Under the pieces are notes generated by a model. It was not told the DNA's origin. It saw only the letters and a list, made by a program, of their open reading frames with translations, and made no database searches. A program made the position numbers and the translations under genes. Positions 53,574 to 61,407 of a DNA stretch of 64,000 nucleotides are shown piece by piece. The DNA is from DLKC01 sp002478885 (GTDB taxonomy: Bacteria; Bacteroidota; Bacteroidia; Chitinophagales; Chitinophagaceae): contig JAXLUI010000001.1 in assembly GCA_046329585.1 (NCBI GenBank), forward strand, positions 1,798,001 through 1,862,000, given 5' to 3'. Numbering within the stretch: position 1 is the first letter of the stretch; each line of letters begins with the position of its first letter.

Positions 53574-54605
53574 TTACCAAATCTTTGCGGCTGCAAGGTA
53601 ATTGCGCACATAATCGTCTACCCCATTCTCTAAACTGTAAAATGCATCCTTATAGCCGGCATGCCTTAACTTTTCCATATTTGCCTGCGTGAAATATTGA
53701 TACTTGTCGCGTATATCTTCCGGCATATCTATAAAAATAATATTGGGCTCAAGATCGAGTCCGTGGAATGTTGCGGCCGCAAGATCGTAAAAGCTTCTGG
53801 CAGTTCCTGTGCCAAGATTGTATAGGCCATTTAAAGAAGCCTGCCATTCACCATCCAGCATTGTCCTCATAATCCATCCCATTACTTTGACGATATCTTT
53901 CACATAAACAAAGTCGCGTAACTGCTCACCGTCTTTAAAATCCGGGCGATGGCTTTTGAATAGTTTTACAACGCCATCTTTTCTGATTTGGTTGAATGAG
54001 TGAAAAATTACACTTGCCATTCGCCCTTTATGATATTCATTCGGGCCATACACATTAAAAAATTTTAGCCCGGCCCAAAATGGCGGATGGTTCTGCTGCG
54101 ACAAAGCCCATTTATCAAATTCATTCTTGCTGACACCATATGGATTTAGTGGCTGAAGTTTTTCCACTACTTCGTGATCGTCGTCATATCCCAACTCACC
54201 TGCGCCATAAGTTGCTGCAGACGAAGCATACACAAGTGGCACGTTTTTAAAAGTGCAATAATTCCATATATCCTGCGAATATTCAACATTCAGCTCTTCA
54301 TGAATAGCATAGTTGAATTCAGTAGTATCGGTTCGCGCACCGAGGTGAAAAACAAACCTGATTTCCGGGTTATGCAAATGAAGCCAATCAAACAAATTAT
54401 AGCGCTCCACAATATGAGCAAAACCTTTTTGTTCCCAGTTTCGGCGTTTAGATTCTTCGCCAAAGTCATCAACCAGAATAATATTTCGCAGGTCCTGCGC
54501 ATTCAAAAACTGAACCATGCAACTGCCAATAAAGCCAGCGGCACCTGTTACAATAATGTAGTCATTACTGCCCTGATTCATATTTTCTGAAATATTTTCG
54601 GCCAC
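53574..54605 (-). CDS. hldD: ADP-glyceromanno-heptose 6-epimerase
   Basis: HldD (RfaD) converts ADP-D-glycero- to ADP-L-glycero-manno-heptose for LPS. The product has YIIVTGAAGFIGSCMVQFLN (NADP-binding GxxGxxG), FHLGARTDTTEFNY, PYGVSKNEFDKWALSQ with the YxxxK pair, and FKDGEQLRDFVYVKDIVKVMGWIM. The closing domain has KYQYFTQANMEKLRHAGY. The 343-residue reading from 54605 includes eight residues before a better family-like start at the ATG at 54581. proC follows after 55 bases. Other LPS core genes are not visible. Confidence 0.93.
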   Translation of the reverse strand: MAENISENMNQGSNDYIIVTGAAGFIGSCMVQFLNAQDLRNIILVDDFGEESKRRNWEQKGFAHIVERYNLFDWLHLHNPEIRFVFHLGARTDTTEFNYAIHEELNVEYSQDIWNYCTFKNVPLVYASSAATYGAGELGYDDDHEVVEKLQPLNPYGVSKNEFDKWALSQQNHPPFWAGLKFFNVYGPNEYHKGRMASVIFHSFNQIRKDGVVKLFKSHRPDFKDGEQLRDFVYVKDIVKVMGWIMRTMLDGEWQASLNGLYNLGTGTARSFYDLAAATFHGLDLEPNIIFIDMPEDIRDKYQYFTQANMEKLRHAGYKDAFYSLENGVDDYVRNYLAAAKIW

Positions 54606-54653
54606 GTGATGATTATTTTTTTGAGTTGAGCTTCATCGCTTTTATCGTCATTG

Positions 54654-54724
54654 CTTGCGTCGCACTCTTGTGCTGCCGTTTCTTTGCTGAGCAAAGAATA
54701 ATGTGTACAAGTGAGTGACACAAC
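54654..54724. repeat. Interspersed repeat, A/B pair with shortened interior
   Basis: Type A arm CTTGCGTCGCACTCTTGTGC is at 54654-54673 and inverted type B arm GTACAAGTGAGTGACACAAC at 54705-54724, only 31 bases apart. It lies between the hldD start and the purL stop codon. Confidence 0.88.
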
Positions 54725-54767
54725 AAAGCCTCATGTATGTTCTGAGGCCGGCCAATACAGTACGTTG

Positions 54768-56975
54768 CTATGCATTCAAAATATTTTCAATGGCTGTGTT
54801 GTATTTTTCTTTCCAGGAAAGGGTGTTGTTCCAGCTTTCGCCATTTACTTTTATGTAACCGCCGGTGACAGTGCCGAGTATGGTTACCGGAATATTCGCT
54901 GAAGCGGCCCTTTGTCTTATTTGTTCCACCTGCTCCTGGTTACAGCTAACTACCACCCGGCTTTGCGCCTCACCAAACCAGAAAGCATCTTTACGCAAAT
55001 CGGTATTTGCTGCAACATCAAAACCCAGTTCACGGTTAAAACCTTTCTCGAGCAATGTTACCGCAAGGCCACCCTCGCTAATATCGTGTGCGCTGCTGAT
55101 GAGTTTTGAATGTATAAGTGACGAAACAAATTTTTGAACGGCAAATTCTTCATCGATATCAAAATGTGGGGCCGGAGAAAACTCAACACCACGGAGCTTG
55201 TGCAAATATTCGCTTGAAGCAATATCGTTTTGCTGCTCACCTATTAGTATAATGGCATCTCCTTCATTTTTAAAATCGAGTGTCATGCGGTATTGCATGT
55301 CATCAATTATACCAACCATGCCAATGGTCGGCGTAGGATACACAGCGCCTTCAGGATGCTGGTTATAAAAACTCACGTTACCCCCCGTTACAGGTGTATT
55401 GAATTTACGGCAGGCATCACCCATGCCGGTAACTGCTTTTACAAACTGGTAATACACTTCGGGGTTATACGGGTTACCGAAATTGAGGCAATTGGTAACT
55501 CCTATAGGATCGCCGCCGCTGCAAACAATGTTGCGTGCTGCTTCGGCAACCGCAATCATCGCACCTTTATAAGGATCAGCAAACACGTAGCGGCCGTTAC
55601 AATCGGTCGTCATTGCCAGTGCCTTTCCTGTACCTTTTGCCAACACCACAGCAGCGTCGCTCGGTGCATTGGTGCCGGCATTAGCCGCGCCTACAGTGCT
55701 ATCGTACTGAACGGTAACCCAACGTTTATTGGCAATATTTGGTATCTGTATAATCTGCTCTGCAGTCGCTTCGAGATCGGTTACATCCTTAATGCTGTTT
55801 GTATCAAATGCAGCCACCTTTTGTAAATAAGCTGGTTCTTTATAGTCTCTTGTATATTGGGGGGCGCCGCCGCCAAGTACCAGTTCATAGGCAGGTATTT
55901 CAGCCTCCAGATTACCGTGCATGTAAAACTTCAATAAGCCGTCGCCGGTCACATGACCGATTTCGCTGCATGGCAGATCCCATTTTTCAAACACTTTAAG
56001 CACAGCACCCTCTTTACCTTTCTCCACCACAATGAGCATCCTTTCCTGGCTTTCACTAAGCAACAGTTCCCATGCCTTCATGTTTTTCTGGCGGGTAGGT
56101 ACTTTGTCGAGGTCGATATGCATTCCAACCCCGCCTTTTGCACTCATTTCGGCAGTGGAACAAATAATGCCGGCAGCCCCCATATCCTGCATACCTACAA
56201 CAGCTCCGGTGTCAATAACTTCAAGACAGGCTTCCAGTAATTTTTTTTCCTGGAATGGGTCACCTACCTGCACTGCAGGCAGGTCTTCAGCGCTGTCTTC
56301 GGTGATATTTGCTGAAGCAAACGAAGCGCCGCCTATGCCATCTTTACCGGTCGCACTTCCAACAAAGAACACAGGGTTACCCAAACCTTCCGCAGTTGCG
56401 CTTATCGTCTTTCCCACTTTTACAATTCCCACGCTCATCGCGTTAACCAACGGGTTTGTATGGTAGCACTCTTCAAAATAAATTTCACCGCCAACTGTTG
56501 GCACCCCAAAACAATTGCCGTAGTGTCCAATTCCTTTAACCACACCGCTTAACAAGCGTTTGGTTTTGGCATCGTTAATATTTCCAAAACGTAAACTGTT
56601 CAAAGAAGCAATCGGTCTTGCACCCATAGTAAATATATCACGTTGAATACCGCCAACTCCGGTGGCTGCGCCTTGGAAAGGCTCGATTGCTGAAGGATGA
56701 TTATGGCTTTCAATTTTAAATACTACCCCAAAGCCGTTGCCCATATCCATAAGGCCGGCATTTTCCTCCCCTGCGGCAACGAGCATGCGGCCCCCATCCC
56801 TTGGCAATGTTTTTAGCCATTTAATTGAATTTTTGTAGCTGCAGTGTTCACTCCACATGCCACTGAATGCGCAGAGTTCTGTAAAATTGGGTGTGCGCCC
56901 CAACTTCTGTTTTATTAATTCAAATTCTTCAGCGGTCAACCGAAGTTCTTCAGCGATTTTAACGGTTACTTCCAT
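54768..56975 (-). CDS. purL: Phosphoribosylformylglycinamidine synthase subunit PurL
   Basis: PurL makes formylglycinamidine ribonucleotide in purine synthesis. The 735-residue product is the small form that needs separate PurQ and PurS. It has the PurM-like architecture with SGMWSEHCSYKNSIKWL, FKIESHNHPSAIEPFQGAATGVGGIQRDIFTMGARP (invariant FGAM synthase region, about 85), GMQDMGAAGIICSTAEMSAKGGVG and VTNCLNFGNPYNPEVY, then the second repeat with VTGGNVSFYNQ. The start is the ATG at 56975. The 491-base gap upstream contains a degenerate repeat. Other purine genes are elsewhere. Confidence 0.97.
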   Translation of the reverse strand: MEVTVKIAEELRLTAEEFELIKQKLGRTPNFTELCAFSGMWSEHCSYKNSIKWLKTLPRDGGRMLVAAGEENAGLMDMGNGFGVVFKIESHNHPSAIEPFQGAATGVGGIQRDIFTMGARPIASLNSLRFGNINDAKTKRLLSGVVKGIGHYGNCFGVPTVGGEIYFEECYHTNPLVNAMSVGIVKVGKTISATAEGLGNPVFFVGSATGKDGIGGASFASANITEDSAEDLPAVQVGDPFQEKKLLEACLEVIDTGAVVGMQDMGAAGIICSTAEMSAKGGVGMHIDLDKVPTRQKNMKAWELLLSESQERMLIVVEKGKEGAVLKVFEKWDLPCSEIGHVTGDGLLKFYMHGNLEAEIPAYELVLGGGAPQYTRDYKEPAYLQKVAAFDTNSIKDVTDLEATAEQIIQIPNIANKRWVTVQYDSTVGAANAGTNAPSDAAVVLAKGTGKALAMTTDCNGRYVFADPYKGAMIAVAEAARNIVCSGGDPIGVTNCLNFGNPYNPEVYYQFVKAVTGMGDACRKFNTPVTGGNVSFYNQHPEGAVYPTPTIGMVGIIDDMQYRMTLDFKNEGDAIILIGEQQNDIASSEYLHKLRGVEFSPAPHFDIDEEFAVQKFVSSLIHSKLISSAHDISEGGLAVTLLEKGFNRELGFDVAANTDLRKDAFWFGEAQSRVVVSCNQEQVEQIRQRAASANIPVTILGTVTGGYIKVNGESWNNTLSWKEKYNTAIENILNA

Positions 56976-57466
56976 GATTAAATTTTTCTTTATTCATTCA
57001 GATTGTCGCAAAAGGGATAAGTTCTTTTGTAACCCCGGCAATGGTATATAAATAAAGCCTGGTTGCTTCGCACTCTTCAACTGCAACATCTTTATGAACA
57101 ATTGTCGGTAAATTTAAAGACGCGGCAAAGGTAAGGAAGTGAAACTGCGGGTGATTGGAGAACCGGAAAAAAATGTGAAACATCCGGTAATCAGTTCGGC
57201 GGCAAAACATTATGTGTTGACTTAGCAAAAAGCAACAAATGGCGGTGACAATATTTTATACGAAACAGCAGGGACATAGCTGCATTTGCTGCACGCTCAT
57301 TCAAATGGCGCAAAGATTTACATGAATTACTCGGCCATTTTAGGGCAAAAAAGTACTTCAAACAAAATATAGATATTTTTCCTTTTAATATTAATTAATT
57401 ACCCTTTATCTTTATCCGAAATTTAAAACTTCACAATCAAAATTTTTTTAAACAAAACATCCTTTT
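56976..57466. other. Divergent gap between purL and the sorting-domain protein
   Basis: AT-rich. It contains a degenerate repeat arm at 57062-57081. TATCTTTA near 57409 weakly resembles a -7 box for the rightward gene. No other feature was seen. Confidence 0.5.
57062..57081 (+). repeat. Degenerate repeat arm
   Basis: GTTGCTTCGCACTCTTCAAC differs from the A consensus in the core (TGCG to TGCT) and in the outer half. Confidence 0.5.
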
Positions 57467-58672
57467 ATGAAAAAAACCTACACACTTATTCTTGCTGCTT
57501 TTCTAACCGTTTCTGCTTTTGCCCAGATTAACTACCCGGGCAACGGTAAAACAGGTTTCGGCGGACCGGTTGGCACGGGCAGCCTTGATCTTTCGAATGA
57601 CGCTACTTACCTGAATGTTACCTTAAACAAAGGCACTAATAATCTGAATGATGTTCTGGTTATTTATGTTATGTCATCTGGTAGCGGCTTTAAAAGTACT
57701 GCAAACTTCACCGATGCGACCGATGAGCTTACAAAGGCAATTTCTGGTTTTGACGGTGGCACCAACAGATCAGTCTTAACGTTCGAAAGCACTTTCAGAC
57801 CGGCTTATGCTATTGCTTTTCTTCCTGGAGATGGCGTTAAAGGAACCGCAGTTGTTGTTAGAATGGCAGAAAACAGTCCATTTCTTGTAAAGAGCCGCCC
57901 CTCTTATACAAATAACGACTCAAGATCTGCAGCAAACTATGCAATGCAGGTTAAGTTAAAAGACATCGGTATTGACCTTGGCCAATCAGTAGCTTTCAGA
58001 TTTATGGCCACTTATATCAGCGGTACTGGTTATAGGTCAGATGAGGCGATTGGAGACCCAATGACAGATTTTGCTTCTGGCTGGAATCCTTACACATCAT
58101 CAACCAAGCCTTTGGTATACAATGAAACATTACCTGTTGTATTTGGAAATTTCACCGGATCTTTTGCAGGTAAAAATGTACAGCTGAATTGGAACACTAC
58201 AACTGAAATTAATACCAAGCAATTCGATGTTCAGAAAAGTGGTGACGGCGCTGCATGGAAGTCAATCGGAACAATTGCTACACAGAATGTTTCTAACGGC
58301 GCACATTACAGCTACCTGGACAACAACGTTTCAGATGCTACTACTTATTACCAGATCAAACTGACCGACAATGATGGCGCTGTGAGTTACAGCCCTGTAA
58401 TCATTATGCGTAAAGACGGTATTTCAGGAATAACCCTTCTTGGCAATCCTGCAAGAAGTGTTATTAACCTCAATATAAATAACAATACCGCAGGCAAATA
58501 CAATATCGAACTTTATTCTGTAGATGGCCGCAAAGTAGCATCTCAGGTTTATAACCATCCTGGTGGTTCTGGTAAAGTTTCAATTGCTGTACCTGGCGCT
58601 GTTAAAGGCACTTGTATCGTTAGAATTTCTAATGGCACTACGAACGAATCACTGAAAGTTGTGGTTGAGTAG
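57467..58672 (+). CDS. Secreted protein with a type IX secretion C-terminal sorting domain
   Basis: The 401-residue product starts MKKTYTLILAAFLTVSAFAQ, a signal peptide. Residues about 25-225 form a repeated beta-rich domain of unknown type (GSLDLSNDATYLNVTLNKGTNNLNDVLVIYVM, YAMQVKLKDIGIDLGQ). Residues about 225-315 look like a fibronectin-like beta module (VQLNWNTTTEINTKQFDVQKSGDGAAWKSIGTI). The last 85 residues are a T9SS type A sorting domain: GNPARSVINLNINN, IELYSVDGRKVASQ, GTCIVRISNGTTNESLKVVVE. It is therefore carried across the outer membrane by the type IX system, which also needs Gld proteins. Function of the cargo is unknown. A clear terminator follows. Confidence 0.85.
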   Translation: MKKTYTLILAAFLTVSAFAQINYPGNGKTGFGGPVGTGSLDLSNDATYLNVTLNKGTNNLNDVLVIYVMSSGSGFKSTANFTDATDELTKAISGFDGGTNRSVLTFESTFRPAYAIAFLPGDGVKGTAVVVRMAENSPFLVKSRPSYTNNDSRSAANYAMQVKLKDIGIDLGQSVAFRFMATYISGTGYRSDEAIGDPMTDFASGWNPYTSSTKPLVYNETLPVVFGNFTGSFAGKNVQLNWNTTTEINTKQFDVQKSGDGAAWKSIGTIATQNVSNGAHYSYLDNNVSDATTYYQIKLTDNDGAVSYSPVIIMRKDGISGITLLGNPARSVINLNINNNTAGKYNIELYSVDGRKVASQVYNHPGGSGKVSIAVPGAVKGTCIVRISNGTTNESLKVVVE

Positions 58673-58699
58673 TGAGTTACCATAGTCTTGATCATATTT

Positions 58700-58741
58700 A
58701 AAAAATAAAAGCTTCCAATAATTGGAAGCTTTTATTTTTTC
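58700..58741. terminator. Bidirectional terminator after the sorting-domain gene
   Basis: AAAAATAAAAGCTTCCAA and TTGGAAGCTTTTATTTTT pair nearly end to end around TAA, with A and T tracts on both sides. It serves the sorting-domain gene and possibly the convergent GH3 gene. Confidence 0.9.
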
Positions 58742-58792
58742 CGGAGATAACGGTGGCAATTATATATATTTAAGCTGAATTTTTGATACTTT

Positions 58793-58812
58793 GTATAAGT
58801 GTGCGACGCAAC
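58793..58812 (-). repeat. Solitary type A repeat arm
   Basis: GTATAAGTGTGCGACGCAAC lies 52 bases beyond the terminator and before the GH3 stop codon. Confidence 0.85.
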
Positions 58813-58847
58813 AGGTGATGAGTAGGGATTTGTTGCTGGCTACATGA

Positions 58848-60341
58848 TTATTTTATGTAGTTCCTGAGTTCATCTGCAATCTTGCGGTCGTTACTAAGCC
58901 TTGGCAACTTATTTTGCCCACCAAGTTTTCCAATGGACTTCATATAGTCTATAAAGCTGTTTTTGCGCATGTTATTTATTTTTAGCCGCTCAAGTATATT
59001 GCCTGCAATCAGGTCATCATAATATACATTTTTCCCCCGAAGGTTATCATCAACTTTTTGAATGAAAGCGTCCATGTCTTCCGGTGCATGTTCGAATTCT
59101 ATAAACCACTCATGATAACTTTTCCCTTTTCCCTGCTCAACCATTGGAGCAACAGTAAATTCAATTATTTTTACTCCATTCTCATTAGCCGCCTTCATTA
59201 AGGCATATTCTACCTCTTCCCCGATTACGTGCTCACCAAACGCAGAAATGTAGTGCTTGATTCTTCCGCTTACAATAATCTTATAGGGATTTAAAGAAAT
59301 GAATTTTATTGTGTCGCCTATACTATAGGCCCACATTCCTGCATTGCTGTTAATGATAACAGCATAATTTTCTCCCACTTTTACATCGGCCAGGCTAAGA
59401 CGGGTAGGGCTTTCGTTGAATGCTTCAGCGGCTGGTACAAACTCAAAAAATATCCCAGAATTGGTGTTGAGCAAAAGGCCGCTTTCACGATAATTGTCCT
59501 GGAAGGCGATAAAACCTTCGCTTGCCGGATAAGTTTCTATGCAATCGACCTGGCGGCCGATGCTTTCATAGAGTTTTCGTTTATATGGTTCAAAATTTAC
59601 GCCGCCCTGTACCATTACGCTGAACTGAGGAAACAAATCGCCTACCTTTTTTCCGGACTTTTCAATCAGCCTGTCAAAATACATTTGCATCCATGGTGGT
59701 ATACCACTTATGAGCGTCATATTCTGGCTGATGGTTTCTTTAACGATGTTTTCCAATTTGTTCTCCCAGTCTTCAATACAATTGGTTTCGTAGTCGGGCA
59801 ATTGATTGCGCCGCAAATATCTTGGAACATGGTGGTTCACAATGCCGCTCAAGCGTCCGGTAGGCACGCCACCAACACGGTCGAGTTCAGGCGAACCACT
59901 AAGAAAGATCATTTTCCCCTTTGTAAATTCAGAATTACCTGATTGAGCTATATAACATAATAGTGCGTCCCGTGCGGTATTAATATGATTGGGAATAGAG
60001 TCCTTGGTGATAGGAATATACTTTATTCCACTGGTGGTGCCGCTGGTTTTGGCAAAATAAATTGGCTTGCCTTTCCATAAAATATTATGTCGGCCTTCTT
60101 TGATTTTTTCTATATACGGCTTTATTTGTTCATAGTCCCTTACAGGAACTTGTTTCACAAAATCGGCATAACTCTGAATTGAGTTAAATCCATGATCGCT
60201 GCCAAACTCGGTGTTTCTGGCAGCCTTCACCAGTCCCTTAAAAATGTTCTGCTGGTCTTCCACAGCAGTTTCCATTCCTTTGGATATTTTGTTCTGTATA
60301 TAATTCGCAAAAGGACGGGCTAATAAAGATTTCAGATTCAT
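58848..60341 (-). CDS. GH3 auxin-responsive-promoter-family protein
   Basis: The 497-residue product belongs to the GH3/ANL adenylating superfamily: KGKPIYFAKTSGTTSGIKYIPIT (AMP/ATP loop, about residue 93), MVQGGVNFEPYKRKLYESIGRQVDCIETYPASEGFIAFQ (acyl-substrate and AMP region), AVIINSNAGMWAYSIGDTIKFISLNPYKIIVSGRIKHYISAFGEHV and the mobile C-terminal domain. Plant GH3 enzymes conjugate amino acids to acyl acids. The bacterial members common in Bacteroidota are uncharacterised. No partner genes are adjacent; it converges on the sorting-domain gene and is divergent from rplU. Confidence 0.9.
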   Translation of the reverse strand: MNLKSLLARPFANYIQNKISKGMETAVEDQQNIFKGLVKAARNTEFGSDHGFNSIQSYADFVKQVPVRDYEQIKPYIEKIKEGRHNILWKGKPIYFAKTSGTTSGIKYIPITKDSIPNHINTARDALLCYIAQSGNSEFTKGKMIFLSGSPELDRVGGVPTGRLSGIVNHHVPRYLRRNQLPDYETNCIEDWENKLENIVKETISQNMTLISGIPPWMQMYFDRLIEKSGKKVGDLFPQFSVMVQGGVNFEPYKRKLYESIGRQVDCIETYPASEGFIAFQDNYRESGLLLNTNSGIFFEFVPAAEAFNESPTRLSLADVKVGENYAVIINSNAGMWAYSIGDTIKFISLNPYKIIVSGRIKHYISAFGEHVIGEEVEYALMKAANENGVKIIEFTVAPMVEQGKGKSYHEWFIEFEHAPEDMDAFIQKVDDNLRGKNVYYDDLIAGNILERLKINNMRKNSFIDYMKSIGKLGGQNKLPRLSNDRKIADELRNYIK

Positions 60342-60466
60342 TTTTCGGATATAAACAAGCCATCAAAATTACAGATACATTATTTGAAGCGGCGAAGTAA
60401 ACACTATTATTTTGCTAAATGCATAATTAAACCTTTTCCCGTTTTCAAAAAGTTTTTTTGTAACAA

Positions 60467-60498
60467 TTGCAATTTTCAATTAAAATCTCCTACTTTTG
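60467..60498 (+). promoter_or_regulatory. Promoter of rplU-rpmA
   Basis: TTG at 60467-60469 and TACTTTTG at 60491-60498 form a -33/-7 pair of the TAnnTTTG type with 21 bases between. The rplU start is 21 bases downstream of the -7 box. Confidence 0.7.
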
Positions 60499-60518
60499 CC
60501 GTCCTAATTTCAGAAATT

Positions 60519-60824
60519 ATGTTTGCAGTTGTTAAAGTAGCAGGCCAGCAATTCAGAGTACAGGAAGGTCAAAGCCTGTATGTACCTCACCTGCAGGGAA
60601 ATAGCGGAGACAAAGTTACATTCACCGAAGTTTTGCTTGTAGACAATGATGGCAAGCTTACAGTTGGTGCCGATGTAAAAGCAGTAGTGAATGCAGAGAT
60701 TGTATCAGACCTTGTAAAAGGCGATAAGGTTATCGCGTTCAAAATGAAAAGAAGAAAAGGCTTTCGCAAGAAAACCGGGCACAGAACACAATTTACAAAA
60801 ATCAAAATTGAGAGCATCGCCTAG
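60519..60824 (+). CDS. rplU: 50S ribosomal protein L21
   Basis: The ATG at 60519 gives MFAVVKVAGQQFRVQEGQSLYVPHLQ, the canonical L21 start. A longer open frame from 60384 is spurious. The 101-residue product includes VTFTEVLLVDNDGKLTVGADVKAVVNAEIVSDL and the basic end MKRRKGFRKKTGHRTQFTKIKIESI, which binds 23S rRNA. rpmA begins 43 bases after the stop, the standard rplU-rpmA operon. Confidence 0.98.
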   Translation: MFAVVKVAGQQFRVQEGQSLYVPHLQGNSGDKVTFTEVLLVDNDGKLTVGADVKAVVNAEIVSDLVKGDKVIAFKMKRRKGFRKKTGHRTQFTKIKIESIA

Positions 60825-60866
60825 TTTTCAATTTATTAATAGAACAATTTCTAAACACAAAATATT

Positions 60867-61130
60867 ATGGCACATAAAAAAGGGGAAGGCAGTGTAAAGA
60901 ATGGACGCGATTCGAACAGCAAACGTCTTGGTGTAAAAATTTTTGGTGGACAGCCTGCGATTGCCGGAAACATTATTTTACGCCAGAGAGGAACAGTTTA
61001 TCATCCTGGCAAAAATGTTGGGACAGGTAAAGATTTTACTTTGTTTGCATTATCAGATGGCTTAGTAGAGTTCAAGAAAGGAAGAAATGATAGAACAATT
61101 GTCTCTATCCTTCCTGCCGAAATTGCATGA
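60867..61130 (+). CDS. rpmA: 50S ribosomal protein L27
   Basis: The 87-residue product starts [29 protein letters not shown], the conserved L27 start that reaches the peptidyl-transferase centre. It continues with [51 protein letters not shown]. There is no cleavable N-terminal extension of the Firmicutes type. It is co-transcribed with rplU 43 bases upstream. The H1-like small gene begins 78 bases downstream. Confidence 0.98.
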   Translation: MAHKKGEGSVKNGRDSNSKRLGVKIFGGQPAIAGNIILRQRGTVYHPGKNVGTGKDFTLFALSDGLVEFKKGRNDRTIVSILPAEIA

Positions 61131-61207
61131 GCTTAATTTTTTTTGGCAGTTATCTTAAAGTTATTTTACTTTACTGTATTATTTACTAACCATTAAATTA
61201 AAAGAAC

Positions 61208-61330
61208 ATGGCAACTGCAAAAAAAGCTGCAAAGAAAGCTGCTCCTAAAAAAGCTGCTGCAAAGAAAGCCGCTCCTAAAAAAGCTGCTGCAAAGAAAGCT
61301 GCTCCTAAAAAAGCTGCTAAGAAGAAATAA
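61208..61330 (+). CDS. 40-residue histone-H1-like Lys/Ala-rich protein
   Basis: A 40-codon frame from the ATG at 61208 to TAA at 61330 encodes MATAKKAAKKAAPKKAAAKK followed by two more AAPKK-type repeats and a KKK end. It is about 40% Lys and 45% Ala with Pro at the repeat centres, like the C-terminal tail of eukaryotic H1 and the bacterial Hc1/H1-like proteins, which bind DNA non-specifically. The triplicated repeat is nearly identical at DNA level. It lies after the rplU-rpmA operon and is followed by a perfect terminator at 61359. Many Bacteroidota encode longer versions; this is among the smallest and lacks any folded domain. Confidence 0.75.
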   Translation: MATAKKAAKKAAPKKAAAKKAAPKKAAAKKAAPKKAAKKK

Positions 61331-61358
61331 TTCTTCATCTTACACAGCAAATAGATTT

Positions 61359-61387
61359 AAGTCCCGGAATTTTTCCGGGACTTTTTT
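61359..61387 (+). terminator. Terminator of the H1-like gene
   Basis: AAGTCCCGGAA and TTCCGGGACTT pair around a TTT loop, followed by TTTTT, 30 bases after the H1-like stop. Confidence 0.92.
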
Positions 61388-61407
61388 ATTTTATAGATAT
61401 TTAAGTT

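Noticed and set aside
61220..61320. The near-identical DNA repeats as a mobile or satellite element
   Set aside because: They are codon repeats of the AAPKK units within one frame.
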